DNA of 64,000 bases from a bacterium. GTDB taxonomy: Bacteria; Actinomycetota; Acidimicrobiia; Spongiisociales; ZC4RG35. This document shows positions 1 to 9,043 of the stretch, one piece after another (the first letter of the stretch is position 1; each line of letters opens with the position of its first letter). Both the position numbers and the translations under genes were made by a program. Location of the stretch: NCBI GenBank assembly GCA_028823995.1, contig JAPPFD010000033.1, positions 1-64,000 on the forward strand, written 5' to 3'. The notes below the pieces were generated by a model. It was not told the DNA's origin and made no database searches. It was given only the letters and a program-made list of their open reading frames with translations.

Positions 1-235
1 ATAACCTAGCCTACCACCAGGAGATTCCGCGCTAACACCGAAGCGTTCGCAGCCGTTCGTTTGAGCGTTCGCAAAGAGTTCGTTTAGGGTCTGACCTGGG
101 AAACACAGGCTCGAAGCGGATTTCGTTCACAAAGCGTTCGCCGAGGGCACCTCTCGTGAAAGGTCCGTCAGAGTCATGCAACAGCCGCCTCGGTTGAAGA
201 CACTCGAACATGGTGGGAAGCTGGGTGTACGGAAG
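1..235. other. Gene-free left edge with a repeated 9-mer
   Basis: I see no credible reading frame. The 9-mer AGCGTTCGC occurs three times in direct orientation, at 42-50, 64-72 and 133-141, with several further GTTCG matches between them. No tRNA fold or promoter stands out. The stretch ends where the IS1182-like element begins. Confidence 0.5.
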
Positions 236-249
236 CTAGGAGGCTGCTG
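236..249 (+). repeat. IS left terminal inverted repeat
   Basis: CTAGGAGGCTGCTG, the exact reverse complement of 1947-1960. Confidence 0.85.
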
Positions 250-306
250 ATTTATTGGGGTTGGTGATGCTGGTGTTGGGGGGTGGGTTGTGGGATAATT
301 CGGGGG

Positions 307-1837
307 ATGTTGGGTAGTGAACGTTTAGATCGGCAGTTGTTGGACACGATGGCGGTGTGTGGTGATCTGGTTCCTGAGGGGTCGGTTTACCGGTTTGGCC
401 GAGCATCGAGGTCGGGTGTTTCCTGATGGGTTGTTCGAGGATTTGTTCGGTTCTCGGGGTCGTCCGTCGGTTCCGGGGTCGGTAGTGGCAACGGTGATGG
501 TGTTGCAGGCGTTGGAGGGGTTGTCGGATCGGGAAGCGATCGGGCGGTTGCGGTGTGACATTCGGTGGAAAGCCGCAGCGGGTTTGTCTTTGACCGATGA
601 GGGGTTTCATCCCACGGTGTTGACATTGTGGCGGGCGAGGCTGCGTATCAGTGGGGCGCCGGAGCGGATCTTCGACGCGGTGCGGGCGGTAGTAGACCAG
701 TCTGGGGTGTTGTCGGGTCGTTCCAGGCGGGTGTTGGACTCGACGGTGTTGGATGATGCAGTGGTTACCCAGGACACGGTGACGATGATCACAGCTCAGA
801 TTCGCAGGTGTCGCCGTCTGATCCCCCAGGTTGGTGGGGTGGTGTTGTCCCATGATTACGACCAGGGGACCAAGCCGTGGTGTGATTGGGTCGATCCTGA
901 CAGTCGTTCGGAGTTGATCAACAGTCTGGTGTCCGACGGGCTGGCGGTGCTGGAAGCAGTGGCGAATACCGGCTTGGATGCTGAGCAGTCGGAGGCGGTG
1001 GGTTTGTTGGGGGTGGTGGTCGGCCAAGACGTAGAACCCGATCCCGAGCGGGAGGGGAGATGGCGGATCGCCCGTAAAGTCGCTGCTGGTCGGACGATCT
1101 CGGTGGTCGACCCGGGGGCTCGTCACGGTCGGAAAACGTCTTCGCAGCGTCGGGACGGTTACAAAGCCCATGTGGTTGCAGAGCCTGAGACGGGAATCGT
1201 TACTGCTTGTGAGATCACTTCGGCCACCGGCGCGGACGGTCCGGTAGGTGTGGGGCTGTTGATAGGCGAACCATCAGGTACCCAGATCATCGCCGATTCG
1301 GCCTACGGGTCGGGCGAGGTCCGCGCCGAACTGGCCAAGGCCGGTCACCGGACCATTATCAAACCCATACCCGAGCGTCGTAACCCCCGGCTGGGTACCG
1401 ACCAGTTCACCCGCGACGACTTTGTCATCGACCACGACAACCGACAGGTGATCTGCCCGGCCGGTAACACCGCCACCATCAGCGCCAAGGGACAGGCCCG
1501 ATTCGGGGTGATCTGTACCGAATGTCCCCTCCGGAGTCGCTGCACCACCAGCAAAAGAGGACGATGGCTGCTGATCCACCCACATAACCGGTTGCTAACC
1601 GAAGCACGCCAGCAATGGAAACAACCCGAAACCGTGGCCCGTTACAACCAGCACCGACCATCAGTAGAACGAATCATCTCCTGGATCGTCGCCAACGGAA
1701 ACCGGAAACTTCGCTACCGGGGTATCCAACCGAACCGACAACAACTCCACACGCGGATCGCAGCCATCAACCTAAGACGCCTCATCAACCTCGGCCTCCA
1801 CCAAACCCCCACCGGCTGGGCTACCAACCCCACCTAG
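307..1837 (+). pseudogene. IS1182-family transposase, frameshifted near the N-terminus
   Basis: The body, read in the frame of 395-1837, is a DDE transposase. It has a first Asp in LDSTVLDD, a second Asp in IADSAYGS and a Glu in RPSVERIISW, plus the C-terminal zinc-like CPAG, CTECPLRSRC segment common in this family. The family's usual N-terminus (LVPEGSVYRF followed by LAEHRGRVFPD) is split: MLGSERLD through VYRF is read from an ATG at 307, and LAEHRG continues in another frame from about 395. The switch falls at CGGTTTGGCC, consistent with loss of two T residues, or +1 slippage. In-frame GTG 359 gives a 492-residue product lacking the natural start. The copy is probably inactive unless the ribosome shifts frame or the assembly has an indel error. 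Confidence 0.82.
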
Positions 1838-1946
1838 CCAGCCGGCAACCCACCACCCAGGGTGGGAACACCGGCAGGGAACCCCGATGATCTACCCAAA
1901 AGAGCATTCAATAACCGCAATCAACCCCCCACACCAACCACTTACC

Positions 1947-1960
1947 CAGCAGCCTCCTAG
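1947..1960 (-). repeat. IS right terminal inverted repeat
   Basis: CAGCAGCCTCCTAG, exact complement of the left end. Confidence 0.85.
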
Positions 1961-2034
1961 GTGCTATACTCCACGATATGTTAAGGAGCTTTCGCCTTCT
2001 GTCGCATGTTAAGCGCGCGGTACGTTAGATAATC

Positions 2035-2043
2035 TGCTATAAT
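2035..2043 (+). promoter_or_regulatory. Extended -10 promoter element
   Basis: TGCTATAAT is a consensus extended -10 (TGnTATAAT). No good -35 is visible at 17 bp. It lies about 36 bp before the small ORF at 2079 and may drive it and the hypothetical gene at 2308. Confidence 0.5.
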
Positions 2044-2078
2044 GGGGAGTGGGCAATGAAACGACAGAAGGAGAGAGC

Positions 2079-2141
2079 GTGAAAAAGCGCAAACGAGGTC
2101 GCCCTCGCAAGCCCCCTGCCGCCGCGATCAAGGTGACCTAG
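2079..2141 (+). CDS. Very short basic peptide with AT-hook-like core
   Basis: A GTG start preceded by AAGGAGAG opens a 20-codon frame reading VKKRKRGRPRKPP then AAAIKVT and stop. GRPRK flanked by basic residues and prolines is the AT-hook core, which binds the minor groove of AT-rich DNA. It is either a real micro-ORF or the N-terminal stub of a longer DNA-binding protein lost by mutation, since GRPRKPP often opens small ribbon-helix-helix proteins. The extended -10 upstream favours transcription. Function not established. Confidence 0.35.
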   Translation: MKKRKRGRPRKPPAAAIKVT

Positions 2142-2307
2142 TTCGCCCAACGAAGACAGGTCAACCCGGTTGGCGACACCGTAAGTTGAGCGAATCTGTG
2201 AACCACATCCGGTAGGCTCTGTTTTACCCCGGCAGCGTCTTAGACATCGGTTGTGAGTGTCCACTAGGCGGTTGCTCCGGTCCCCATTCCCTAACCAAAG
2301 GTGCCCG

Positions 2308-2967
2308 ATGCGCGACGACTATCTACTCGACGATCTTGATACGATCCCGGATCCTATCCAGCTAAGCAGCGATGCTTTGAACGAATATCGGAGGCTGATG
2401 ATCGACATCAAGACTCGCTCCGAGTTCATCGAGCAACTTGACACATCCCTCCCACGCCACATCGGGTGGCTGGAATCGGTCTGCCTTCAGATCCGCAAAA
2501 TACTGGAGAACATTGCCTACGCCTGCCTGGTTGCCAATGGGCAACACATGCCCAACAAGATCAGGCGGAAATACAATCCCGATGAAATCCTAAGCAAGCT
2601 CGATCAGGTTATACCCGGCTGCTGGCCAGAACCAGTGCTTGCCAACAAGCCCGAGCCCACAGCCCGAAGACATCCCCAGGACGCCGGGACAATCGACACA
2701 CGGCCTTCCGGCGACTGGTTAATCCGAGCCGAACTCCCAGAGATTTATGGACGGCTAGGAGACTTGCTCCACAACCGCAACCCCCTTAGGAGTTCATATA
2801 ACGACATCAACTACTTCATCACTCGTTTACCGAAATGGCATCACAGAATCCGGCGACTACTCACAAAGCACAAGATTGCGATCATCCGTGAGGAAGAAAT
2901 GTACCTTGTCCAGATTTCTCCAAACGGAGTAACTATCACCCCCTTCGTCCGGATTGGCCCGACCTAA
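2308..2967 (+). CDS. Hypothetical protein, 219 aa
   Basis: I do not recognise the family. The ATG at 2308 is preferred over an in-frame GTG 51 bp upstream because AAAGG sits about 8 bases before it and the protein begins with an acidic, soluble-looking MRDDYLLDDLD. The chain is mostly helical and charged. It has one hydrophobic helix (residues about 50-75, ending NIAYACLVANG), a Pro-rich loop near 120-140 and a LLHNRNP motif near residue 165 that loosely recalls HEPN-type active sites. No signal peptide or membrane anchor. It stands alone beside an IS element and may be accessory. Base composition is lower in GC than the housekeeping genes to its right. Confidence 0.6.
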   Translation: MRDDYLLDDLDTIPDPIQLSSDALNEYRRLMIDIKTRSEFIEQLDTSLPRHIGWLESVCLQIRKILENIAYACLVANGQHMPNKIRRKYNPDEILSKLDQVIPGCWPEPVLANKPEPTARRHPQDAGTIDTRPSGDWLIRAELPEIYGRLGDLLHNRNPLRSSYNDINYFITRLPKWHHRIRRLLTKHKIAIIREEEMYLVQISPNGVTITPFVRIGPT

Positions 2968-3446
2968 CAACGGGGAGTGATGGTGGACCTCCGATGGACA
3001 TGGTTGACAGAAAACAACATTGGGAAGCACTGACTGGCCGGTCCACCCACGACCAAGCCGACAGTAGAGGTGACACCTCCATTGTGCCTACTGTACGTTG
3101 AACTGGGATAACCTCCCTATCTCCAGCGGAGGCGAACGGCGGATACACCGACGGGCCGGTCGCCCACCTCCGAGAGCCGCCATTAGTGCCGCCCCTATTG
3201 CGGCCCACATTCATTCAGGCAAAGAGAACACGGGGCTACCCTGATACTAAAAATGATACTGACAAAGCCAGATACGGCGTTGAACTGGGATAGTATAGGC
3301 CGATAAGGTGTTGGGGGAGGGATCCCAAAATAGGGACCGCGATTTTCGCGCTTATGTGATTATTGGGGTGGGCGGGTTCCGGTCTGACCCGGAACTCCCG
3401 CCCTTCACTGGCCTACCCTGTCGCTACCTCTCAGAGACAGGACAAC
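2968..3446. other. Intergenic region with 15-bp direct repeats
   Basis: No supported gene. CGTTGAACTGGGATA is present twice in direct orientation, at 3096-3110 and 3278-3292. TGATACT is repeated at about 3241-3260. Both crcB genes end into this region from the right, and no strong terminator hairpin was recognised. Confidence 0.5.
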
Positions 3447-3806
3447 TCAGACGCCGCCCCCGGCGACCATCCCGGTCCACGCCAGGGCGATTCCTGCCAG
3501 GGTGAGGGGCAGGATCCTCAACCAGACGCTCCCCGCTCCTTGGCGGGACTCTTCGAGGGTTTCGATCATCCACGTCGAAAAGGTGGTGAGAGCCCCCAGG
3601 AAACCGGTCCCCAGCACAGTCCCCCACAACGGGTCGACGCGACCTGCGTCGGTGAGGGCCACCAGCAGACCGAGGGCGAAGGCGCCCGCCAGATTGACCA
3701 CCCCGGTGCCGGTTCCCCGCCTGCGCCGGTCATCCAGCCAGGCTGTGAGGAGCCACCGGAGGCACGCTCCGAAGCCGCCGGCCAGGGCGATGGCCAGGAT
3801 CACCAT
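3447..3806 (-). CDS. crcB: Fluoride exporter CrcB/Fluc, second subunit
   Basis: A 119-residue four-helix membrane protein of the Fluc family, which forms dual-topology fluoride channels. GTGFLGALTTFSTWMIE near residues 66-82 matches the family signature with its pore-lining Phe and Thr residues, and VVNLAGAFALG carries the conserved Asn. The ATG at 3806 overlaps the end of the preceding crcB by 7 bp, so the two are translationally coupled. Paired crcB genes in Gram-positive lineages usually encode an obligate heterodimer, with each subunit in fixed opposite orientation; this is the likely arrangement here. A longer in-frame upstream extension is only a shadow of the first crcB. Confidence 0.9.
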   Translation of the reverse strand: MVILAIALAGGFGACLRWLLTAWLDDRRRRGTGTGVVNLAGAFALGLLVALTDAGRVDPLWGTVLGTGFLGALTTFSTWMIETLEESRQGAGSVWLRILPLTLAGIALAWTGMVAGGGV

Positions 3807-4186
3807 GCCATGCTCCTCCTTCGAGCCGCCGAGGCCACCCACAGGCCGGCGAGCACGCTGCCGCCCACGTAGACCGCCGCCGCGGCGGGGCCTCCTTCGT
3901 CGAAGATGGTTATGGCCTCCACCGCAAAGGTGGAGAAGGTGGTGAGGGCGCCGGAGAAGCCGACGCCCAGCAGCGACCAGGCCAAACCTCGTTCTCCCCG
4001 CCGCGCCGCCATGCCGGCCAGTACCCCGAGAATCGCCGATCCCAGGAGGTTGGCGATCACCGTGGCACCGACGACCTGTCCCACCGGCGCCAGCCACTCG
4101 CCGAGTCCGTAGCGGGCCAATGCTCCCAACGACCCTCCGCAGAAGACCGCGATCGCCGTGGTGGGGCTGCCGGGCATCGGCGTCAT
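3800..4186 (-). CDS. crcB: Fluoride exporter CrcB/Fluc, first subunit
   Basis: A 128-residue, four-helix membrane protein with the Fluc signature GVGFSGALTTFSTFAVE (about residues 74-90), ANLLGSAILG with the conserved Asn, and GGSLGALARYGL near the N-terminus. With the overlapping downstream copy it forms a likely two-subunit fluoride channel that lowers cytoplasmic fluoride passively. It is divergent from nadE with about 67 bp between start codons. I looked for a fluoride riboswitch in that gap and did not find its conserved sequence. An alternative start three codons in (4177) is possible. Confidence 0.9.
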   Translation of the reverse strand: MTPMPGSPTTAIAVFCGGSLGALARYGLGEWLAPVGQVVGATVIANLLGSAILGVLAGMAARRGERGLAWSLLGVGFSGALTTFSTFAVEAITIFDEGGPAAAAVYVGGSVLAGLWVASAARRRSMAW

Positions 4187-4253
4187 CGAAGTTCAGCGTA
4201 TCACGGTGTTAACCGGCATGGCCGTCACACCTGGTTACGTATCCTTGTGGGGC

Positions 4254-5900
4254 ATGCGAATCGCCGGCGCCCAATGCAACTTCGACGTGGGAGACCTGGA
4301 GGGCAACTGTCGAAGGATCCTCGACGCCATGGACTGGGCCGAGGGGGCGAAAGCCGATCTCCTGGTCCTTCCCGAGTTGGCGACCAGCGGGTATCCGCCC
4401 GAGGACCTGGCGCTGCGGGGCGATTTCCTGGCCGCCAACCGGGCCGTGCTGGAGCGGCTTGCGGAGCGGTCGGACCGGACCGTAACCGTGGTCGGGTTCC
4501 TGGACTTCTCCCGCCCCGGCGCCGGGGGGGACGACGCCGCGCCCCGCCGGGTGGCCAACGCCGCGGCCATCCTGGGGTCGGGCCGCATCCAGGGGGTCTA
4601 TCACAAGGAGCACCTGCCCAACTACGGGGTCTTCGACGAGCGGCGCTGGTTCTACCCGGGGCACAACGCAGTCCGCACCTGGCCGGTGGGGGATACACGG
4701 GTGGGGGTCTCGGTCTGCGAGGACCTCTGGGTGGACGAAGGTCCCTGGAGGATGCTGGCCCAAGCCGGCGCCGGGGTGATCGTCAACATCAACGCCTCCC
4801 CCTACCACCTGGGCAAGGCCGCCGAGCGGGAGGCGCTGGTCTCCCGCCGCGCCCGGGAGGCGGGAGCGCCGGTGGTCTATCTCAATCTGGTGGGAGGCCA
4901 GGACGAGTTGGTGTTCGACGGCGCCTCGCTGGTGGCCGGATCCGACGGCGCCATCCTCTATCGCGCCGCCCAGTTCACAGAGGAGCGTTTCCTCCTGGAT
5001 CTCCCTGCGGCTGGTGGGGAGGCTGCGGCGCCGCGGCCCGAGCGGGAGTGGATGGCGGACGAGGAAGAGGTCTGGGAGGCGCTGACGCTGGCCGTTCGCG
5101 ACTACGTGCGCAAGAACCGCTTCGAGACGGCGGCGGTGGGCCTGTCGGGGGGGATCGACTCGGCGGTCACCGCCTGTCTGGCCGCCGACGCGCTGGGCCC
5201 AGACCGGGTTTGGGGGATCTCTATGCCGAGTGTCTACAGCTCCGAGCATTCCAAGACCGACGCCAAGCGGCTCTCGTCCAACCTGGGCATCCGCTTCGAC
5301 ATGGTCCCCATCGAGAGGGCCCACGCCGCCTTCGTGGACACCCTGACACCCGTGATGGGAAACGCCGAGTGGGGCGTCGCCGGGGAGAACCTGCAAGCCC
5401 GGGCGCGGGGATCGATCCTCATGGCCCTCTCCAACCGGCACGGAGGGCTGGTGCTGGCCACCGGCAACAAGTCGGAACTGTCGGTGGGCTACGCCACCCT
5501 CTACGGGGACATGGTGGGAGCCTTCGCGCCGCTGAAGGACGTCTACAAGACCCTCGTGTACCGCTTGGCGCAGTGGAGAAACCGCCGGGAACCGGTCATC
5601 CCCACCGGGATTCTTACCAAGCCTCCCTCCGCGGAACTCCGTCCCGATCAGTTGGACACCGACTCGCTCCCACCCTATGATGTTTTGGATTCCGTCCTGG
5701 CCATGTACATCGACTCGGAACGTTCTATGGAAGAGATAACGGCTGCCGGCTTCGATCCGGCCCTGGTGCGCCAGGTGGTCGGCCTGGTGGAGCGGTCCGA
5801 GTACAAGAGACGCCAGTCTGCGCCGGGTCCCAAGATCACCACCAAGTCCCTGGGACGGGAGAGGCGCCGTCCCATCACCAGCGGTTGGAACCTCCGATGA
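4254..5900 (+). CDS. nadE: Glutamine-dependent NAD+ synthetase
   Basis: Makes NAD+ from nicotinic acid adenine dinucleotide, ATP and glutamine-derived ammonia. Residues 1-265 are a nitrilase-fold glutaminase with the catalytic Glu41 (LPELATSGY), Lys118 (YHKEHLPNYG) and Cys155 (SVCEDLW). Residues 275-548 are the synthetase with the ATP-binding P-loop SGGIDS (298-303) and TGNKSELSVGYATLYGD. At 548 residues it is a full-length two-domain enzyme. The ATG at 4254 is chosen because MRIAGAQCNFDVG is the family's usual N-terminus; the frame stays open upstream but without similarity. The gene overlaps the next by ATGA, so they are coupled. Confidence 0.96.
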   Translation: MRIAGAQCNFDVGDLEGNCRRILDAMDWAEGAKADLLVLPELATSGYPPEDLALRGDFLAANRAVLERLAERSDRTVTVVGFLDFSRPGAGGDDAAPRRVANAAAILGSGRIQGVYHKEHLPNYGVFDERRWFYPGHNAVRTWPVGDTRVGVSVCEDLWVDEGPWRMLAQAGAGVIVNINASPYHLGKAAEREALVSRRAREAGAPVVYLNLVGGQDELVFDGASLVAGSDGAILYRAAQFTEERFLLDLPAAGGEAAAPRPEREWMADEEEVWEALTLAVRDYVRKNRFETAAVGLSGGIDSAVTACLAADALGPDRVWGISMPSVYSSEHSKTDAKRLSSNLGIRFDMVPIERAHAAFVDTLTPVMGNAEWGVAGENLQARARGSILMALSNRHGGLVLATGNKSELSVGYATLYGDMVGAFAPLKDVYKTLVYRLAQWRNRREPVIPTGILTKPPSAELRPDQLDTDSLPPYDVLDSVLAMYIDSERSMEEITAAGFDPALVRQVVGLVERSEYKRRQSAPGPKITTKSLGRERRRPITSGWNLR

Positions 5901-6715
5901 GCGGGCATGCCATCCTGGTCGACGGCAAGCCCTCGGGGCCGCTGGTCTTCGACATGGACAGTCCCACCATCACCAGGGGCGACGGATGCTTCGAGGTGAT
6001 GCGCGTGTACCGGGGCGTTGCGTTCGAGTGGGACGCCCACCACGACCGCCTCCACCGGTCCGCCGCCATGATGGATCTCAAGGTTCCCCCACGCGCCGAC
6101 CTCGACTCCTGGGTGAAGCAGGTGGCGGCCTACGGCCCGGAGGGGCTGATCAGGGTGATCATTGGTCGGGGCGCCGCGCCGGGCCAGGAGAAGTGCGTGG
6201 TGACCTGGCATCCGGTTCCCTCCCGACCCGACACCATGACACTCTTTCCGCTCACCGCCCCCTGGCACTCCGCCGGCCGACCCTGGGACCTCGCCGGGGG
6301 AAAGACCCTCTCCTACGGGCCCAACATGGCCGCCACCCGTCGCGCGGTGAAGGAGGGGTTCGACGAGGCCCTCCTGGTCTCTGACGACCGGACGGTGCTG
6401 GAAGGCCCGGTGTTCTCGGTGGCCTGGGTATACGACGGAGTGTGGGAGACCCCTTCGCTGGACCTGTTGATCCTCGATTCGATCACCCGGCGGGTGGTGC
6501 TGGAACTCGTGTCGGAGTCTGACGTGCCCATGCGGGAGGGCCGCTTCAGCCTGGACCGGGTCCTGGACGCAGAGGAGGTGATGGTGATCGGTACCACCCG
6601 GGAGGTGACGCCCGTGGTTGCGGTCGGGGAGCAGGAGTACCAGTGGGGGCCGGTCACCAAGCGCCTGAGAGAGGCCTTCGTGCGACGCGTCAGACAGTCC
6701 ATCGATGAAGCCTGA
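5897..6715 (+). CDS. Class IV aminotransferase (PLP, fold type IV)
   Basis: A 272-residue fold-type IV PLP enzyme, the group containing branched-chain aminotransferase, D-amino acid aminotransferase and aminodeoxychorismate lyase. Seen: the N-terminal DGCFEVMRVYRG block, the lysine-containing GGKTLSYGPNMAATRRA segment (about residue 136) with the expected Schiff-base Lys, and EALLVSDDRTVLEG, whose Glu contacts the pyridine nitrogen. GTTREVTPVV matches the family's phosphate-binding C-terminal turn. The length fits an aminodeoxychorismate lyase or a small aminotransferase; substrate cannot be read from sequence. Its ATG overlaps the nadE stop (ATGA). Confidence 0.85.
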   Translation: MSGHAILVDGKPSGPLVFDMDSPTITRGDGCFEVMRVYRGVAFEWDAHHDRLHRSAAMMDLKVPPRADLDSWVKQVAAYGPEGLIRVIIGRGAAPGQEKCVVTWHPVPSRPDTMTLFPLTAPWHSAGRPWDLAGGKTLSYGPNMAATRRAVKEGFDEALLVSDDRTVLEGPVFSVAWVYDGVWETPSLDLLILDSITRRVVLELVSESDVPMREGRFSLDRVLDAEEVMVIGTTREVTPVVAVGEQEYQWGPVTKRLREAFVRRVRQSIDEA

Positions 6716-6783
6716 GGGAGCGGTTCCTCTCGAGTCCTGCGGAACCGACTGGCAGTACCCGGTTTCTTGACATGACAGGGTCG

Positions 6784-7338
6784 ATGAACGCCCGCCTGGT
6801 CGGCATCCTGGCGGGACTGGCAATCCTGGCGACGGCCACGGCCTGCGGCGACGACGATCCGGCCCTGGTGACCACCACCTCCCGGGTGGTGACCACCGCC
6901 GCGCCCACCACCGAGCCCGATCCCACCACCACCGAGGCCGATCCCACCACCACTACCGCTGACGAGCCGGGATCGGCCACGGAGCCTCCTTCGACCACCA
7001 CGGAGGAAGAAGGCGGCGAGATTTCCTTCCGGGTGGTTCGGCAAGAATCCACGAGGGACGGAAGCGTTCTGCACGTGGAAGTCCCCCCGGGCGACTACAC
7101 CGATGTGGACCTCGAGAACTTGGTGCTGGCGATGTACGAGGAGCGAGAGGACCTATACGAACTGCACGTCCTCGACAACCCCGAGGCGCTCACGGCCCTC
7201 CTGACCCCGGAATCCGAGCGCACCCCCGAACAGAAGGCCCTGCTGGAGAGCCACTACCTGGTCAGCTTTCTCGAGGGCGCCGTCCTCCGGTTCCAGGGCC
7301 CCTTCGCCAACCTGGAGGGATACATCGTAGGCTCCTAA
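6784..7338 (+). CDS. Putative lipoprotein with Thr/Pro-rich linker
   Basis: A 184-residue secreted protein. The first 20 residues are a lipoprotein signal peptide ending LATATAC, with the lipid-modified Cys at 21 followed by acidic GDDD. Residues about 30-75 are a low-complexity Thr/Pro/Glu linker of the kind that spans a cell wall. The C-terminal globular part (about 80-184) contains VEVPPGDYTDVDLENLVL and is not a family I can name. The ATG at 6784 gives the better signal peptide than the one at 6772. Ligand and role unknown. Confidence 0.75.
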   Translation: MNARLVGILAGLAILATATACGDDDPALVTTTSRVVTTAAPTTEPDPTTTEADPTTTTADEPGSATEPPSTTTEEEGGEISFRVVRQESTRDGSVLHVEVPPGDYTDVDLENLVLAMYEEREDLYELHVLDNPEALTALLTPESERTPEQKALLESHYLVSFLEGAVLRFQGPFANLEGYIVGS

Positions 7339-7655
7339 CCTGTACTAGCCCTCGGACCCGCCGCCACCACCCGCCGCCTTAAACCTTTGGGATTTTCCCT
7401 CCCGACCCGCCTCCGCCGTTCCGGTCGAATTTTCCGGACAAGGGCAGGCCTGTCCGGAACCGAGGTTTCTTGGTCGTCGGCTTGATGCTCGTCACCTTGG
7501 AGGGCCGGTAGCTGCTCGTCGGTGGATGAGACTTGGTGATGATCCAACCGGTCCGGACCAGGGTCGGATGTTTGTTGCTGTCAATGTGCGTATTCCGGCG
7601 GGACACTTTCAATGGTCTTGCGCCTGTTTGTTTCACAACCGCGCAGGTGCGTGGT
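7339..7655. other. Intergenic region with perfect hairpin 7432-7459
   Basis: It lies between the 3' ends of two convergent genes. TTCCGGACA (7432-7440) and TGTCCGGAA (7451-7459) form a perfect 9-bp stem with a 10-nt loop, probably a transcription stop for one or both genes although no long T run follows. No other gene seen. Confidence 0.5.
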
Positions 7656-8873
7656 TCATTTTCGTTGTTTGAATGGGCTTCGGCGGTTTCGGTATTTGGA
7701 ATTGTGGCGGCCGGTGGTTGGGCGGTTGTGTTTGAGTGGTGGTTTGAGGTGGTACTTGCCGGTTGGTGTCTTGCGGACCTGCCAGTGGTCGTCGTGGACT
7801 TTGTGGTGGCACCTGCTGCAAAGGAGGACCATGTCGTCGAGGTCGGTGTTACCCTGCACGGCCCAGGGGATGATGTGGTGGGCTTGGCACCAGTTCGCAT
7901 TGGCGCCGCATCCCACGCATGCTTTGTCCCGGGCTACGAGGGCGATGCGTTGGGCGGGGCTGGCGGCCCGCCGTGACCGTCCCAGGTCCATCGGCTGTGA
8001 CACGCCCCGGAAGATGGCGGGGAGGATGTCCGATTGGCAGGCCAGGTCCCGGATCTTTTCCACAGGTATCGGGGTCCCGTCACCGAGACGCCCGTTGCGA
8101 AGCTCCCGGCCGATCACGTCGTAGTCGGCGATCAACAACAACCTGGGTCCCCGGATCCGGCCACTGTCCTCGTCGGTTTCCTCTCTGGTGACCAAGTGTG
8201 CGAGGGCGTCGGCCATCCTCTGGCCGGGGGTGCGCCTTGCGCGGGGGTCTTCTTCCCGCCAGAGTTCGTTCATCTTCTGCGACAACGCTGTTTCGATGAG
8301 AGCGCCGGTGATCGGGTCGAACCGTCCGTACAGCACGGTCATTCCGTCTGAGCGGTCGGTCCTTATGTTGGCGAACCTACGTGACCGTTGATGCTCCAAC
8401 CGCGACATCCCGTCGTCTTCGGAGCGTTGCTGTTGGTACTTTCGGACCGTTCCTGCGAACTTGTCAGGAGACTGGGTTCGGGCCTTGTCCACCAACTCTG
8501 TTTCGTCTATCTCACCCTGCTGGGAGGCCTTGGCCAGGATCCGCGCGTTGTCATACGGGATCTCTCCATCCCGCATCCCCTCCGACGTCTTGGGCAGCTC
8601 TTCCAGCTCCACCGCGGTCTCCACTTCCGAGCGGGCCTTCCGTCGGGGTCGCAGACCCTTTTCCCGCAGGTCGTTCTCTGTGATGTGAACACCTTCCCGG
8701 CGAGTTAGTTCCGCCAGCGTCTCGGCACGCACCGCCGCGGCTTGGTTCTCCACCCGGAAGGTGGACTGCAACCGCACCCGGAGCTGTTCCAAGGTCGCGT
8801 CGCCCACCGCCAGATTGGGTAGAACCGCACCGATCTCGTTGATCACCCCACGGTCAATAGCTGTTGTTTCCAT
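7656..8873 (-). CDS. DUF222 / HNH endonuclease family protein
   Basis: A 405-residue protein of the actinobacterial DUF222-HNH (13E12 repeat-type) family. Residues 1-300 are the helical DUF222 region, with the family-like segments RFDPITGALIETAL and ADALAHLV. The C-terminal HNH nuclease holds CVGCG, then CQAHHIIPW with the His-His pair, and LCSRCHHKVHDDHW, so two CxxC zinc knuckles and the catalytic histidines are intact. Members are multicopy and mobile-element-like in actinobacteria; whether they cut DNA to spread themselves is not settled. The basic tail after the HNH is about 35 residues. Clear ATG start at 8873. Confidence 0.9.
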   Translation of the reverse strand: METTAIDRGVINEIGAVLPNLAVGDATLEQLRVRLQSTFRVENQAAAVRAETLAELTRREGVHITENDLREKGLRPRRKARSEVETAVELEELPKTSEGMRDGEIPYDNARILAKASQQGEIDETELVDKARTQSPDKFAGTVRKYQQQRSEDDGMSRLEHQRSRRFANIRTDRSDGMTVLYGRFDPITGALIETALSQKMNELWREEDPRARRTPGQRMADALAHLVTREETDEDSGRIRGPRLLLIADYDVIGRELRNGRLGDGTPIPVEKIRDLACQSDILPAIFRGVSQPMDLGRSRRAASPAQRIALVARDKACVGCGANANWCQAHHIIPWAVQGNTDLDDMVLLCSRCHHKVHDDHWQVRKTPTGKYHLKPPLKHNRPTTGRHNSKYRNRRSPFKQRK

Positions 8874-9043
8874 GTGTAATTAGTATGCCAGGGGGGTGTG
8901 ACAAGACACCGCCATATAACACTAAGTTGGTAAAACAAACACTATTTCCGACCCGATCGTGCAGTTGAGGTCCAGCGCCTTCCCACCCAAGTCCACCATT
9001 GACGAGGTCCAAGTCCCTCCCACATGAACCTCTTGACGGAAAA

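Larger units (their letters stand above)
236..1960 (+). mobile_element. IS1182-like insertion sequence
   Basis: The element is bounded by perfect 14-bp inverted repeats (CTAGGAGGCTGCTG at the left, its complement at the right) and holds a single DDE transposase. A further TTGGTG match lies at equivalent distance inside both ends, so the inverted repeats probably extend to about 30 bp with mismatches. The outermost four bases are CTAG on both sides. Because CTAG is a palindrome, they could be the ends of the repeat or a 4-bp target duplication. Size (about 1.7 kb) fits the IS1182 family. Confidence 0.85.

Noticed and set aside
4187-4253. Fluoride riboswitch before crcB
   Set aside because: The short crcB-nadE gap lacks the conserved pseudoknot sequences of that class.
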